DNA from: Apostichopus japonicus | Lineage: Eukaryota; Echinodermata; Holothuroidea; Aspidochirotida; Stichopodidae | Reading direction: 5' to 3' | Length of the DNA stretch: 64,000 nucleotides | Assembly: GCF_037975245.1 (NCBI RefSeq) | Contig: NC_092562.1 | Coordinates: 1,651,001-1,715,000 of the forward strand | Part shown: positions 48,239 to 59,311 of the stretch, in pieces | Numbering within the stretch: position 1 is the stretch's first letter | Layout: each line of letters starts with the position of its first letter | Translations under genes and position numbers: made by a program | Notes under the pieces: generated by a model | Databases searched by the model: none | Told to the model about the DNA's origin: nothing | The model's input: the letters and a program-made list of their open reading frames with translations, nothing else

Positions 48239-50574
48239 CTTGAATTAGTAACGGTAAACACTCAAAACTCTTGTTATATCATTTGTAATGTTTTTTCTCT
48301 ACATCTACAGTATAAATCGGTAATTCTATACACTTATATACACAATACATAGAGTAACCACTGCACCACGCCAACCAAAAATACGCGTGTAACAACAATT
48401 TTCGTGGGCTGTTAAAGTCGAGGGATATTATTATTATTTCAGTGTTGTTAGCTTTTTCACCTTTTACCAATCTGGAACATTCTCCCATTCAGTAAGTCAA
48501 AAAAAAAGGCTGCATCGATTGGTGATTCTGGGACACGCTGGTTTTATGTGTCAGAAATGACTAAGAGAAATTATGAAAAAAAGGGAAAGTGAAAAGAAAG
48601 TCAAACATGAAGAGGAGGAAAATCAAAACAACTTTCTGGAACTTACCGAACGAAAAAGACAGTATGGTTGTCAGGTGGTGAGATTCGGTATTTTTTGGTC
48701 ACGATAACAGATCTGGCCTCGGTTTGCACTTTTTGGTGATTAGCATGTCCGAAATTTGTATTTTTTTTTTTTTTTGGTCTTCTTCTTCTTTTTCTTCCTG
48801 TTTTGGGGTTTTGGCACAATGAGCAATGACTTAAGAGTTATGATTCGCGCCAGTTTACGTTTCAGTCACGCTCCAGTCATGAAAGAGCGCAGTTATATAA
48901 ATATTAAGACCAATCTATAAAATTAAGTTGTCACAGGGACCTCCTGCATCGCCAAAAAAAAAAGAAGAAAAAAATGACCATTACGAAAGTGGTTCACGAT
49001 TTCATCTTCCAAATTCCAGTTACATCGTTAAACCCAGGGCTTCCTGGTATTCAATTGCCTCTTTTGTTTTAAAGAGCGTCTGTATTGGGTTTTTATATTT
49101 CCATTTTTTATGGCAAACAAGATGATATTGAGATCTAAAATTATCATATGATATTGCATGGGTGGGTACATACAGATTCCACTCAAACGTATATTACGTA
49201 ATCTGCTCTGTGACCCATGTCATAGCATTCACCTGGTAGGTCTAATGCAAGTGTAGAATAAACCGTATGAACAGGACACTGAAAACAAGTCCCCAAATTC
49301 CAAACCCGCCCCCTTCCCCCACCCCTCCTCACAGAAATACGACAAGAAGAAAAGTGCAAGTTATAGATGGGGAGGGTGTAACCAGTAGAGAGGGACGAGG
49401 GAAACTTGTTACTCGTGAATTGGATATTGTACTCTTTTGTGTATGAGTGAATCAGGTTCATATAAGTATGCAGGATATGCCATATGTTGCAAACATATCC
49501 CTTGCCCATCCCCCTACCCGCCCACCATACTCCATCACCCAACCAACCGACCGCTGTTTCTCAACTCCTGCGGTACCGCATGTCAAAGGTGACAGTTGAG
49601 GAAGTCGGTTTTATTTTTTCATGGTAACAACAAAAAGAATCAGAACGCCCAAAATATGATATATACAAATAAGAATAACTTGTAATGTTTGCATTTTTTT
49701 TACATACGGTATGATACAGAAAGTTCGATGAATATGCTCCAATATTTCGTATTGAAAAGTATCGTTACACACTTACCTATCTGTTCACAATCATTGTATT
49801 CCTATCTATCGTAATGTAAACCATACCCTACTTTATACTGTAACACTGTTCCCCCCACGTACTTCCTTGTTATTGAAATACTGCCCTCATCACAACAATT
49901 TTTTTTTTCACTCTGAAAGTTTTGTCTCAAGGATGTTGTGAGTATATTCAGCCGTTAAAGGACAGTTAAAAGATACACAAATGAAATATTCGGTTAATTT
50001 TTGGTTCATCAACATTGCAACGGGAACGAACACGTTATTACACGGAAACAGGTTTCAAACTTCATAAAGATTGATAAAATGCAACAATAAAATATTCAAA
50101 TGTCGTTTGTCGTTTGTTCAGCAGAAGTGTTTCGTATTAGATGAAACACTTAATTAATAACACGTTAATAATACGAGCAGTCAAGAACAGTTGTCACAGC
50201 TGTTACGTATTGAAGAATTGCACCGTTTGTTGTTCTTTTGGGGTTGATTTCCAACCGTCTGAACAGTCAAGCGAAGGATTCAATCAGCTAGAAATCAAAG
50301 AAGACGCAATCCAACCATCCATCATTCTGTAGCTTATAAAGGAGAGGAGATCTCTTGTAATGAAACAACTGCCCTAAATAGCTGAGAAAAACATTGGTCC
50401 GGTTCGGAAGATATGCTAGTATAAAGAAAGTTATATCTAAAAGCTCTTATTTTGACAAACTGTGTATGTCATTAAAAAAAATATTAAGGAAATACTAGGA
50501 TCTGAAACGTTTTATTTTTATTTTATTTATTTTTTCTCTGGTTTTCTTTTCAGATATCTTTTCAAAAAAATGTT
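48239..50574. other. Non-coding stretch
   Basis: Poly(T) near 48760; nothing else recognised. Confidence 0.35.
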
Positions 50575-50885
50575 AAGGTCATGCTCAAGAGCTGTATTAT
50601 TAAGATTGAGCGTTTGCAAATCCCATCTGAGTCTCCATACAGAAAATAACCATTGTCATAAATAGAACGGGAAAATGAATAAAAATTGAAACACGCGCGG
50701 CTCGATGATGTCATAGTTATACTTGATCAAGTCCTAGGTCTTGCGTGTGAAGGGACATTATATTTATGACATTTCCCAAATTATGATAAGGTCTTTTTTT
50801 CTTAGACGTTTGGGATGTTCTTCGCGACAGATACACCTTCATCACACAAGCCAATGACGATGGTTTTGTGTGTGTCTAAATCATT
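50575..50885 (+). repeat. Dispersed repeat family A, copy 2
   Basis: It shares several blocks in the same order with the copy at 37045, including ACTTGATCAAGTC at about 50719 and CAATGACGATGGTTTTGTG near 50851. In this copy the TGACGTCA palindrome has decayed to TGATGTCA. Confidence 0.6.
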
Positions 50886-53800
50886 CCATATACATGAGCC
50901 GCATGTAACTTCAAAGCTCCCCCTCTTTAAAGTGGTCATTCGGTCTAGTTTTATAATGAATGGACGAGAGAGATAACTCGGAGGGACGGTCAGGGCGAAA
51001 CCGGCGGGTAATCCGCCCGTTGACCATGAATGGAACTAACCGTCTCTGCCGCTTACAAATAAACAAAATTGGACCCGAATCACGCACAAGCTGATTATAT
51101 AGATTTAATCTGGTCGAGTCCTAACAGACAGTTCCTTGGTAAAGCACATTGCAAAATTCAGTGGGTGAAAAAAACACCATTTTTTTTTTTTCGATTTTTA
51201 AGGTAAAACGGTTGAACGTCTCTAAGTAAAGCAATAAATGAATGTCTGTTTGGAAGAACGAGCGACCCCGTAATGTTCTACTACTTCTTCATTCAGAAGA
51301 CTCGTTTATACCAGCATATTTAGAAGAGGGTACAGCAAGCATAACGAACATTCACGGATGAATTCTCAATTTTGCCCTGTGTTGTAACTATGTATCACTT
51401 TTAGCGCTGTCATTTCATGTTTCAAGGAGACAGACACACCCGCCAGCCAACAGTATTGGTCATATGAATAAACCGCATTAAACAGCTTAGAAGACAAAAT
51501 CTTAATTCCAACTGGGATATATATCACATAATATTTAATGGCTCCCGTACAAACATGGCAGAAAACTTGATCAAGTCTAAATATAACAATATCGAAAGCA
51601 TCAATTATTGTTTACCGTTTGAATTGACTTTATCAGTATTATTATTATTACAATGTTTTATTTTCAATCACGGGGGTTGGGTGTTGCAAATAATGAACCT
51701 CAAATATGAAGAGGAAAAAAAGCTATTAACCTGATCCATTGATGGCCTTCGTTTCTCCTCGTTCAAGAAAAGACGCAAATACCTGATAATTAGTCCTATA
51801 CCTGTTCAATGGCAATATCAAATTCCGCTGAGTGCTATTCATATGTAAATTATAGGCTAGGCCATTGTAGGGTGTACACATCTGTTATGAAAGTGTTATT
51901 AGCCCGTTGCCGGGTATAGTTAGTTGGTCATTGGTATAAATATATATATCTTAAAATAACCGACATTGTTTCGGTTAACGACATCTATCTGTTATGCACT
52001 AATAAAGCACAGCAATTGATTGTTCACTCGAGTACATTTGCATGGCCGCATTACGTCACCAGCTGTTATAATGTTAGCGTGGCGGAGCGCCCTGGTTTTA
52101 GCGCCTTCAGATCTCCGCCGAAAAATAGAGTTGAAAGTTGCCTCTGTTTAAGTGTTTGCAGAGTTCCGTTCATGTTTGAATATATACATTTGGCAATGAC
52201 GGTGCGCTGCTATGTTTGGTTTACTGAAAAGTTATCGATAATGCGAACACAAGTCTATAACGGCGTAGATGAAGCATAACCGCCATATAAGGGTACCCTG
52301 GACTAATGATGAATTCTCTTTACCAAGATCTACACTAGTGATTTCACAAATTTCACTACTGAAATCTCTCAAAATGTCATTGTATATATATATATAGTCA
52401 AGCATATTATAAACATATGATTATACTTCAAAATACATGCGCCTCCGTGCATTCTCCGTGGACTTCGGTATTCACAATGTAACACAAAGCAGAATATGGA
52501 AGCATTCTTTGTAATTTCAATATGGAAGCATACTTTGTCATTTTATTCCACTGAAATCGCAAAAAGAACGAATACATTATGCCAAAAAGCTTGCAAAATT
52601 CCCCAAAATAACAAATAAAGAATTTACATTTAAAAGTTGTGGGACGCAATGTTTTTTTTTTTCATTCTTTCTGTCTTTTTTCTGTAAAGCGTATATTCAT
52701 AAATGGTTTCAACTACGTGGATGTCTTAATAAGGTTGATGGGTTTCTAATTAACGATGCCTCGATTGAATAGGCTTCGTAAGACGGTGACGTAACGTTCC
52801 ACAACCTAGTGTACATAGCATGGTATCTGCTCTTACCATGTTTGAACCTCCGCCCCCCCCCTCGTGGGGGGGGGGGGGTGATTTCGAGAGTATTTGGTAA
52901 TACAATCCTACATATAAACAATTTACCTCATAACGAGCCAGACCATGTCATGTCAAGACCATACCATTTCAGGAAAGTTTGGATTTTTTTTTGTATCTGC
53001 TCTATTTTATGTGATCAATATAACTTACAGGGGCGCCGAGGGCCAGGTCTGGGCCCGGGATAATTTTCGAGAAAGGGTATCCTTTGAAGTCTTCATAATT
53101 TCAAGGTTCATTTATGGGCGTATATTGAGTATTTTACTGGTAGGCGGAATCTCTAACCTGATCCATTCTCACAACAATCCCGAGCCCTAACTATGACAGA
53201 CACCCCCCCCCATCCCCCAGTTGACCCCCGAGCCCACGGAACTGTAACCACTACCCATTATCGCTGGGCCCGGGTACTATGAAAGAATTTCTGGGCGACG
53301 AACTTTTGTGAATTCGAATTGCATCATGAATTACTTGGTCAATTCAGTTCCAGTTGGTACAGAATAATGATAATATAATGTAATAATAATAATTATAATA
53401 ATAATAATGATAATATGTAATGGCATACCAAATTCATGGTTCCATACACGTAACTCTTCGAAGAATTAACCCTGCGGGAACCATTTGGCCATTATAAGCG
53501 CGACCCCGCACGCAGTTCTCCAAGGCAATTGTTTAACAGTAGGCCTCCTTGGCCTAACCTATCACCTCCGACACACAATTATTTTGCCATATTTAAATGC
53601 TTGCCAATTTTCAGCTCGTAAATCATACCCACTATGTGGCATTGGACACAAATTGGTTCAACACCTTGAGAGAGTTTCCCTCCTTGGTTTTTACAAGAAA
53701 AAAAGGAGAATTTACTATGGGTTTGTCCTCCTTGCGGGGGTAATTTTACGACTTACAGGTAAAGCGATAAACCGGAAGGGAATGGACATTACACCAGTTG

Positions 53801-54639
53801 CAAGGAAAACAAACCGTCAAAGTTATCGTTCGAGGTTTTATAAGCTGTTACTCATCAGTATTTCCCTTACTTTTCGTCCATCAAAGAAGAGTACACAAGG
53901 TTTTTTTCTTCTTTTTTGAGAATCTTCATGCCATGACCCGGAAAACATCAGTAACCCCGTGTTGACGTCACACCGTGACCGAAAAGGGGTTACCGAAAAC
54001 CGTCAAACCGCAGCCGTGTTGTCGAAGTTTTTTTTATTGAGAGTGATATTTTGGTATACATGAGTTTACAGTTTGATTTCCCTACAGTCAAAATTATCAT
54101 GTACTATCTTTTTGGGCATCCTGCCGTTATCAACAATCGATATTTTTCTTTTTCTTTGCTGAGTTTATGAAAGGAACTTGACGATTTTTAAACTAAACTG
54201 CCCGTTTAGGGTTTCAATTTGGTTCAGTCTTGTCAAGTCACAGTGGAGTAAATGAAAAGCTGTACTATAAAAAAGAAGAAAATAATAACAAAAGTTAAGT
54301 TACTTTGTTGCACCACACTCGTAAACTGTGAACGATGACACTGGTAAAGCCTAAACATCAAAGGGTTTTGCAGTTGAAAATCAATGAAGTAATTCATTAA
54401 ATTTGTGGGACACAAAATATTCTACTTGGGATTAAACGGTATATTAACTCTCTACTTTGGAGCAACCAAAATGATTGTAACCCAAATAGCTCTAAATATT
54501 AGATTGAGGGTTTCAAGTTTATATATATATATATATACATATGTGTGTGCATGTGTCTGAATATAGGCCTATAGGCTATTAGGTTGATAGATCTACACAT
54601 TGAACTACAGTACAATCTTATCCCACTTGTGAAATATCA
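50886..54639. other. Non-coding stretch
   Basis: Contains a C9/G13 inverted pair around 52852-52879, TGACGTCA at 53963 and (AAT)n near 53383-53415. A 144-codon open frame at 53485-53919 is about the length expected by chance for the longest frame in this much AT-rich DNA. Confidence 0.35.
51560..51605 (+). repeat. Dispersed repeat family A, short copy
   Basis: AACTTGATCAAGTCTAAATA followed by TAACAATATCGAAAGC; closely matched by the fragment at 54889. Confidence 0.45.
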
Positions 54640-54856
54640 CACATATCTGACATGAATGATATTGTGATATCTGATATCTGAACTGTTATTGTGATATCTG
54701 ATATGAAATTGTGAGATATCACACATATCTTATGTTTATTGTTTGTTTATTGTGAGATATCACACATATCTAATGTGTATTGTTTGTTTATTGTGAGATA
54801 TCACACATATCTTATGTTTATTGTTTGTTTATTGTGAGATATCACACATATCTATA
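54640..54856. repeat. 41-bp tandem array with palindromic GATATC units
   Basis: GTGAGATATCACACATATCT begins units at 54711, 54752, 54793 and 54834: exact 41-bp spacing. Each carries GTGAGATATCAC, a near-palindrome, plus TTTATTGTTTGTTTATT. The 70 bp before the array have irregular GTGATATCTGATAT copies. Confidence 0.9.
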
Positions 54857-54884
54857 GATGTTTATTGTTGCATACACAAGGTTG

Positions 54885-54925
54885 AAGACTTGACCAAGTC
54901 TAAATATGACATCTTCGAGCGACAC
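54885..54925 (+). repeat. Dispersed repeat family A, short copy
   Basis: GACTTGACCAAGTCTAAATA followed by TGACATCTTCGAGCG, matching 51560-51605 with few changes and one change in the central palindrome. Confidence 0.45.
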
Positions 54926-56616
54926 GTGCCTCATTTTGTTGTTGTATGTTTCACCTTGTTTATTACAAGGTGTAATTTTTTTTTTGGTAATGGAAATGAG
55001 CTTTTCTATTTTTGCCAATGTTAAATTCGAACGTGACCTAAAAATTTTATTTGTTTCAGCGTTCAACAACAACATGAAAATTTGTGAAAAGAAAAACAGT
55101 GAGATAAAAGGAGTAAACGATCCAGATTCTAGTGTCACTATAACCTCTTATAACCTATAGTTGGTATAGTTGGTCCTCACAGTGATGTCAGCCATTATAA
55201 GCTAAAGATGGTTTTGATGGTCGATGTTGGTACTGACTATATACATAACTTGGAACGCCGGTTATGAATAGAGTAGAAGCAACCCTTACCCGCTACATTA
55301 TGTAAAGTCAGTTTGATGTAAGAAAAAATAAGAATAATAACGCACAAACAGAACTTCTACGACGCAGTAATTGGGGTGTATTACAGTACAGTTGATTTCG
55401 CTTCATTGTCTTTATTGAGATCCCAAGAATGTGGACGTGCAAATCGTGCTAAATAGTTCCGTCATTACACATCACGTATGGAGAGTGTTAGGAATTCGTC
55501 ACCATTGAGATCTGTAATTCCTCCAAAAGAAAAATATGACATCTTTTGAAGTTTCGAAAAGAATCGCCGAAACTTCGTGCTTCTGTTCTTTTACAAGTCA
55601 ATAATGACTGTAAACTCATATTAGGACATTTTTTGGGGGGTCATTGAGCAAAACTTTTACTTTTAACTATAAAAACATTAATTAATGACGAAAGGGGGGG
55701 GGGGATATGTAGCCTACATAATCGTATTTGGTAGGCTCTATTAGTTGATGAGCAAGTATTCTGCATCGAATAATTTTATATTTATAGGCCTACTATGGGT
55801 GTAGGGTAACTTCGTGTGTTTCTTACGCGTACGTTACTTGTGTTATACATATATCTATAGCTGCAGTGCTAGACACTGTATAATTGCTGTGTTCGTAAGT
55901 CAAATTGTAACCACTTTATCTATCGCAATTCTAAGACTTACGGCGAAAACTGCAACAGAAAAAGAAACATCATTTTCATATTTTGAGACACTTCCTTGAA
56001 TTATATATAACGTAAAACTATATAGAGCAGATCATACTTTGGTATTCGTGATGTGTAACATACACACGAGTGTGTCATACGCAGTTGGACAAACTATAAC
56101 ACATCCTCTGGAATGTGTCCGCACACTTACAATATATATAAAAAAAAAACAGCATTAGGGCATGCACTTCCATGCAATGACTGTACGTAAATCAAACACA
56201 AGAGTTGACGTAAAACGGTAGTTTGCAAAGTCAACAAAAGAGATTGTTTTGAGAACCAATATGCTTTGAAAAAACATTTCACTTTGTTACAGGGGGAGAT
56301 ACCACGATAGGTCAAAGGTCATCTATGGTGTGTCCTGGAAGCTGTCATGCGTCCCATCCTTTAACCCTCATCTCTGCTTGTATATTATATTTCTCCCGAG
56401 ATACGCTAGTCATCTAAGGTTTTTATCAGAAAATGATACTGGCTGGTATCCCCCAAACTCGACCAAAATCACGTTTGCTGAGGCTATTGTTAGCTTTAAA
56501 ATGTTGATTTTCCTGATGTATTTACGAGCGATGAATCATTTTCTCTTTTCTCTGCTTCGTTATATCGCAATTTTTTATTTCTTTTAATCTTCTTCTTCTT
56601 TCTTTAACACACACAG
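54926..56616. other. Non-coding stretch before the second exon
   Basis: Poly(G) near 55686; no further exon supported. Confidence 0.35.
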
Positions 56617-56743
56617 GGTGAGCTATCTGTGGCGGGCGAGGCACGTCGGGTTCTAGTACAGGCCGTCAATGAGCTCTACGACCGAGAGGTCACGACCCCT
56701 TGGGAGTCCCCTTCGAAAAGAAAGTGCACCCTGGTATTCATCG
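56617..56743 (+). CDS. Internal coding exon, unrecognised protein (partial gene)
   Basis: Predicted 127-nt internal exon, the best coding signal in the window. It is preceded by a long CT-rich tract ending CACACACAG and followed by GTATGT. Two forward frames stop quickly; the third encodes 42 residues plus one base, starting GELSVAGEARRVL, with ELYDREVTTPWESP in the middle and CTLVFI at the end. It begins in phase 0, matching the end of the exon at 4237, and leaves in phase 1. The exon is clearly richer in GC than its AT-rich flanks and has codon-like composition. The first half looks amphipathic and helical, the middle is charged and proline-containing, and the end is hydrophobic. No domain was identified. 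No phase-compatible downstream exon could be supported in the remaining 7.2 kb, so the gene probably continues beyond the window. Confidence 0.75.
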
Positions 56744-58419
56744 GTATGTATTCATATTGTACTATATACGATGAAAATGATTGTCTAAATCATTTTAAAG
56801 TATGAATATTAAAATTGCATCATCTACCCACCCGTGCACTACCGAATTTTCCGAGCCTTCTTCAGAATGGATCCGTTGATTAAAATCAGGCCTTAACTTT
56901 TGTAATGGTAGCCTAGAAGTGACATTAATTGGAAAAGAAGACATCAATCAATTTCAAACGTCTTCACATTTCGAAATGAAAAGACGACGTTATGTCTCTT
57001 ATTTTTAATTTAATATCTTTCTTTTTTCTTAATCTCCGTATAATTATTGTTTTACTCATTTTTTTTTACTTTATCTTCCATTTTCTCTGTCCTTTCCGCT
57101 CCACCGTAAATAACGCGTGGAATAATATGGTTGTTCAGTCTCGTCGTACCATCAGTGAAATATGTAGCAGTGGATTCCCTTACATGCATGGGAATCTTTT
57201 TTTCTGCCAGAAAACCCATAAATCTTAAAAATGAACCAACCGAACTAAGATCGCCTCCCTTTTTATTGGGGGTGGGGGGAGGGGGGCGTCTTTGCTGCAT
57301 ATGACCTTTGATTGACGAAGTTTTAAATTCGTGAATACTTACTTTCGTGGTGTTTTTTTTTTTTTTTAGTTTTACTCCGTAATAAATATGATGAACTCTT
57401 TTTGCTTCCACATCTTCCAATTTTCCATACCCAGGTGCAAACGAAAAAAAATCTTTAAAGTTTTTATAAATATGCTGGACACTCAAGTGACACTTAAACT
57501 TAACAACGAATATAAGCTCCACTTGAATCAAAAGAGCAAAATAAAAAATAAAAATGAAAGATGAAGGCATATTATTTTTAAGAGTCGAAATCTTCCAATC
57601 CGTTTGCCCTTTTGTCATAAATTAATATCACCGTTATGTCTCAGTTTAAAAAGAATATGAAAGTATTCTACTTTAGAATGCACCGTCACGTCCTAACCGC
57701 ATTTGAGGGTTGCCTACCATGATAAATTTGTAGGAAAATCTGTAATTTTACCAATACCATATAGACTTGCTTTTTTATTTCATTCCTGTATAATTTTATT
57801 TTATTTTATTTTTAATTGCGCGTAATCTGTCTCATGGACATTTATCTATAGTTTTATTTACTTTTATTTACTTTTTTTTTTTAATTTTCAAGGTTTTTTC
57901 GAAAATGATCTATTCATCCACAAGTTTAACTCAAATTTCGAAATATTTGATTTTTTTTTTTTTTTCCTTTTCACCCTTTCCTTTTTACTCTCGGGTGAAC
58001 ACCTGCGAACGAGCATTCCTACAAATTCATTGTACCGGTAGGTTGGTTCACGATGTGGACGTAAACAAACGCGTAGTACCATGGTTGCTAACAAAATCGT
58101 AAAATCAGTTATTCTCGTGGATTCCTTTTTTTCCCAATTTTCTTTCTTTTTTATTCTTTTTTTTTTTTGGGGGGGGGGGGTTTCATTTGAAAGCGTTCGG
58201 GTTCCTTACCCTTGTAAAATGACAGTTTATGATAAGAGATATGGAAAGGTTGTAAGTCGGTGATCATGCAGCTTAGAGCTTTTACTTCCGTTTTCCTTTC
58301 CTAACCCAATAGCATTATATCCATGCAATATGAATAAAAAGGGTAATCGAGCTTTCGATGACGTCATCAACCAGTGTACAAGCTCGTGTAACAGGCGTAA
58401 AACGCCCTCTTAGTTGTAT
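56744..58419. other. Intronic stretch after the second exon
   Basis: Several T10-T20 tracts, G11 near 58169 and TGACGTCA at 58359. The longest open frame of the window (57052-57618, minus strand, 188 codons) lies here, rich in Lys, Phe and Ile, without recognisable domain or splice context. Confidence 0.35.
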
Positions 58420-58780
58420 TCTGTAGCATAGTTTGCGCGTGTACTCATACTAACCCCACATGAATTTGTACTCGTACCCGTACCATAGTTTGCGCGTGTA
58501 CTCATACTAGTACTTACACCACATGAATTTGTACTCGTACCCATACCATAGTTTGTGTGTGTACTCATACTTACACCACATGAATTTGTACTCGTACCCG
58601 TATCATAGTTTGCGTATGTACTCATACTAACACCACATGAATTTGTACTCGTACCCGTATCATAGTTAGCGTGTGTACTCATATTTACACCACATGAATT
58701 TGTACTCGTACCCGTATCATAGTTTGCGTGTGTACTCATACTTACACCACATGAATTTGTACTCGTAACCGTAACTCGGG
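58420..58780 (-). repeat. 57-bp tandem array, six copies
   Basis: The anchor TGAATTTGTACTCGTACC recurs at 58461, 58524, 58581, 58638, 58695 and 58752 (spacing 63, then 57 four times). Because 57 is a multiple of three, the minus strand stays open as a 19-residue repeat (SMSTHANYDTGTSTNSCGV). No codon-preserving substitution pattern or splice context was seen. Loose GTACTCGTAC-like motifs continue to about 59125. Confidence 0.9.
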
Positions 58781-59221
58781 GATATTTGGAAAGGAACTGT
58801 ATAGATAGGTTACTATATTGCAAGAATTAAGTAACGGTACCAACGTTTAGACCCGTATACTTATACTTGTACCCTGCATAGCCAGAGATTATGTACTCGG
58901 TACTGGTACATATATAGTGTGCCAAGTACTCGAGTCAAAGAGTCAAAGTTGCCTATGCCCGTACTCTCGCCCATGTGCGGATTTGTACTCCTTGTTAGGG
59001 TAAATTAAGTACCTTTATACTCGCTTAGAGCCTTGTACTCATATTGGAGTACTCATATTGGAGTACTCATAGCTAGGGAAATTCCACGTGCACTGGTACT
59101 CAAGCTGTTGTACTTGTATCCTTCATAATTCCCTCCAAGCAGTCTTCCGATCAGTGGGCATAGAGTGACGTCATTCCAAGAATCCGAGATATCTGATAAT
59201 TAGTGCTTTTTTGAATGGATG

Positions 59222-59311
59222 GGATTATCTGTCTTTTCATTGATTGAGGGATAATCCCCATATTAGAATTAAACGACCATTGTTGGGATTAAAGCGTCCA
59301 TCGCTTAATCC
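59222..59311. promoter_or_regulatory. Cluster of four TAATCC/GGATTA sites
   Basis: GGATTA at 59222 and 59286, TAATCC at 59252 and 59306. They form two inverted pairs: GGGATTAT...ATAATCCC and GGGATTAAAGCG-TCCAT-CGCTTAATCCC, the latter a hairpin with one bulge. These are core sites of K50 homeodomain proteins (Otx, Pitx, Goosecoid). A TGACGTCA lies at 59166. Confidence 0.4.

Larger units (their letters stand above)
4303..56616 (+). other. Inferred 52-kb intron between the two supported exons
   Basis: The stretch begins with GTAAGT and ends with CACACAG after a CT-rich tract, and the flanking exons agree in strand and phase. It contains the tandem arrays, dispersed repeats and candidate regulatory motifs listed separately. 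Undetected small exons, alternative first exons or nested genes cannot be excluded. If the exons belong to different genes, this would be intergenic DNA instead. Confidence 0.5.

Noticed and set aside
53485-53919. 144-codon open frame on the + strand.
   Set aside because: A rough estimate for AT-rich DNA gives about this length for the longest chance frame in 128 kb of strand; no recognisable motif.
57052-57618. 188-codon open frame on the minus strand, the longest in the window.
   Set aside because: Composition follows local poly(T)/poly(A) bias; no domain, no splice-site bounded core, and the supported gene is on the other strand. It is somewhat longer than chance predicts, so a translated search would be reasonable.
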